Shown here one piece after another: positions 4,914 through 6,279 of a DNA stretch of 6,279 nucleotides; position 1 is the stretch's first letter; the number at the start of each line of letters is the position of its first letter. The notes beneath the pieces were generated by a model. The model did not search any database. It was given only the letters and a program-made list of their open reading frames with translations, and was not told where the DNA came from. Origin of the DNA: an uncultured Collinsella sp. (GTDB taxonomy: Bacteria > Actinomycetota > Coriobacteriia > Coriobacteriales > Coriobacteriaceae); NCBI GenBank assembly GCA_905211615.1, contig CAJMBB010000110.1, positions 1 to 6,279 of the forward strand. Reading direction: 5' to 3'. The translations under genes were made by a program, and so were the position numbers.

Positions 4914-5646
4914 GACCGTCATTATGGGAACGGGCCGCATGGGCTCGCTCATCCGCACCACCGCCGAAGGCGTTGTCGACGCCGCCGGTCAGCACGTTTT
5001 TGATATCGTCGCCCAGATTGGCTTCGATTTGAGCGAGCTCGAGAACGCACCGGCCGCCGATGTAATCATCGACTTCTCGAACGTCGTTACCTTCGATGCC
5101 GTCGTCGCCTATGTCGAGCGCACGGGCGCCGCGTTGGTCTCGGGCACCACGGGCTACACCCCCGAGCAGATGGACCGCCTGCGCGAGCTTGGTCAGAACG
5201 CCCGCGTCATGCACTCGGGCAATTACTCCATCGGTATTGCAGCCCTGCGTCATCTGGTTGCGCAGGCCACACGCGAGCTGCCCGGCTTTGACTGCGAGAT
5301 CGTCGAGACGCACCACAACCAAAAGGTCGATGCCCCCAGCGGCACAGCCAAGTTGCTGCTCGATGCCGTCGTCGAAGCCGAGCCCGAGGCAGGCTACCAC
5401 CCCGTCTATGGCCGCGAGGGCATGTGCGGCGCGCGCGACCCCAAGGAGATCGGCATGCACTCGCTGCGCGGTGGCACCGTCGCCGGCGTGCACGAGGTAA
5501 GTTTCTTTGGCCAGGACGAGGAAGTCACGCTCACCCACCGCGCCACGAGCCGTCAGATCTTTGTCAACGGCGCCTTGGCAGCCGCGCAGAAGCTCGTCAC
5601 CCGTGAGCACGGCTTCTATACGTTCGACCAGGTCATGTTTGCCTAA
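4906..5646 (+). CDS. dapB: 4-hydroxy-tetrahydrodipicolinate reductase, 246 aa
   Basis: NAD(P)H-dependent reductase making tetrahydrodipicolinate, the step after DapA. The N-terminal Rossmann domain opens with VIMGTGRMG (5-13), followed by DFSNV (56-60) and GTTGYT (80-85). The substrate domain carries SGNYSIGI (104-111), the catalytic signature ETHHNQKVDAPSGTA (134-148) with H136, H137 and K140, and GREGMCGARDPKEIG (169-183). It ends in a typical FYTFDQVMF tail. Length is at the short end of normal. The start is TTG at 4906: it gives a complete dinucleotide motif and has AGGGAG nine bases upstream. The eight-base overlap with dapA indicates translational coupling in the riboswitch-controlled operon. 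Confidence 0.95.
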   Translation: MIKTVIMGTGRMGSLIRTTAEGVVDAAGQHVFDIVAQIGFDLSELENAPAADVIIDFSNVVTFDAVVAYVERTGAALVSGTTGYTPEQMDRLRELGQNARVMHSGNYSIGIAALRHLVAQATRELPGFDCEIVETHHNQKVDAPSGTAKLLLDAVVEAEPEAGYHPVYGREGMCGARDPKEIGMHSLRGGTVAGVHEVSFFGQDEEVTLTHRATSRQIFVNGALAAAQKLVTREHGFYTFDQVMFA

Positions 5647-5670
5647 CCAGGAATCAACCGAATCCACCCA

Positions 5671-5677
5671 AAGGAGA
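5671..5677 (+). promoter_or_regulatory. RBS for dapH
   Basis: AAGGAGA lies eight bases before the ATG at 5686, in the 39-base gap after dapB. It favours this start over the in-frame ATG at 5704. Confidence 0.8.
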
Positions 5678-5685
5678 GATAGCAA

Positions 5686-6279
5686 ATGAGCAACGCAGCC
5701 GAGATGGATGCACAGGAGATTATCAACTACATCGCCACCGCGCCCAAAAAGACGCCCGTCAAGCTGTATGTGCGCGAGAAGCCCGGCATGAAGGTTGCCT
5801 GGGGCGATGCGCATGTCTACGGCGGCCGTCGTGGCAAGACCGTCTTTGGCGACTGGGAAAAGCTCAAGGTCATCCTGGACGCCAATGCCGATTCCATCGA
5901 TTACTACGACGTTGAAAACGATTGCCGCAACTCCGCCGTGCCCATGCTCGACCTTAAGGGTATCAACGCCCGCATCGAGCCGGGCGCAATCATCCGCGAC
6001 CGCGTCGAAATTGGCGACCGTTCCGTCATCATGATGGGCGCCATCATCAACATCGGCTCCGTTATCGGCGAGGGTTCCATGATCGATATGGGCGCCGTGT
6101 TGGGCGGTCGCGCCACCGTGGGCAAGAACTGCCACATCGGCGCCGGCACCGTGTTGGCGGGCGTCGTTGAGCCCGCGAGTGCCACGCCCGTCATCATCGA
6201 GGATGATGTCATGATTGGCGCCAACGCCGTGGTCCTGGAGGGCGTGCGCGTGGGCAAGGGCGCCGTCGTGGCTGGGGGG
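5686..6279 (+). CDS. dapH: Tetrahydrodipicolinate N-acetyltransferase (partial, 3' end beyond window)
   Basis: Acetyl-CoA-dependent enzyme that acetylates tetrahydrodipicolinate, defining the acetylase branch of DAP synthesis as in Bacillus. The 198 visible residues include the N-terminal domain with INYIATAPKKTPVKLYV (13-29) and VFGDW (53-57). The signature ENDCRNSAVPMLDLKG is at 77-92 and ARIEPGAIIRD at 95-105. A long left-handed beta-helix of hexapeptide repeats follows, including IMMGAIINIGSVIGEGSMIDMG, GGRATVGKNCHIGAGTVLAGVVEP and VMIGANAVVLEGVRVGKGAVVAG. These match DapH of Bacillus closely and differ from the succinyl-dependent DapD of E. coli. About 38-40 residues are missing at the C-terminus. 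The last codons read Ala-Gly-Gly where relatives have Ala-Ala-Gly, possibly an edge artefact. It lies 39 bases after dapB, in the same operon. Confidence 0.93.
   Translation, partial: MSNAAEMDAQEIINYIATAPKKTPVKLYVREKPGMKVAWGDAHVYGGRRGKTVFGDWEKLKVILDANADSIDYYDVENDCRNSAVPMLDLKGINARIEPGAIIRDRVEIGDRSVIMMGAIINIGSVIGEGSMIDMGAVLGGRATVGKNCHIGAGTVLAGVVEPASATPVIIEDDVMIGANAVVLEGVRVGKGAVVAGG

Noticed and set aside
4047..4961. 304-codon frame on the - strand opposite the DapA domain
   Set aside because: Low-complexity Val/Gly/Ala-rich translation, antisense to DapA; a coding shadow.
4876..6135. Open frame of 419 codons on the - strand opposite dapB and dapH
   Set aside because: Repetitive His/Asp/Ala/Gly composition typical of a shadow of GC-rich coding DNA; the + strand frames are unmistakable dapB and dapH.

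Overview
The window looks like chromosomal DNA of a moderately GC-rich actinobacterium of the Coriobacteriia, most likely Collinsella or a close relative. This rests on protein flavour, GC bias, AAGGAG-type ribosome binding sites and a TTG start, and no search was run. Its main content is a lysine/diaminopimelate (DAP) biosynthesis operon on the + strand. Three genes lie upstream on the - strand.

Region 1-103: no gene, tRNA or convincing terminator recognised. Region 104-547 (-): a small membrane-anchored protein with an FxLYD-type extracytoplasmic domain. Its ribosome binding site lies inside one arm of a perfect 14-bp inverted repeat (553-606). Region 548-711: leader of that gene, with a weak promoter candidate and small hairpins. 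Region 712-1035 (-): a three-helix membrane protein of unknown function, translationally coupled to the gene before it. Region 1038-2225 (-): an M20-family metallo-amidohydrolase, a plausible N-acetyl-DAP deacetylase or N-acyl-amino-acid hydrolase.

Region 2226-2603: divergent intergenic region. It holds a candidate promoter (2336-2364), a lysine riboswitch aptamer (about 2376-2532) and an expression platform up to the start codon at 2604. The platform contains two mutually exclusive long helices that share one strand, one of which covers the ribosome binding site. There is no U-tract, so a translational switch is likely.

Region 2604-4913 (+): one uninterrupted 769-codon frame joining a diaminopimelate decarboxylase (LysA, last step of lysine synthesis) to a dihydrodipicolinate synthase (DapA, first dedicated step). 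An intact ribosome binding site and ATG for DapA lie inside the frame. Then come dapB (4906-5646, TTG start, overlapping by 8 nt) and dapH (5686 to beyond the window edge).

Together, DapA, DapB and DapH define the acetylase variant of the DAP pathway, and LysA ends it. The missing steps (aminotransferase, deacetylase, DapF) are not in the window, except that the divergent M20 enzyme could supply the deacetylase. The riboswitch would turn the operon down when lysine is plentiful. The DapA domain lacks residues used for lysine inhibition in E. coli DapA, so control may rest mainly on the RNA. The most novel items are the LysA-DapA fusion, the two-helix riboswitch platform and the inverted repeat that hides the ribosome binding site of the FxLYD gene.
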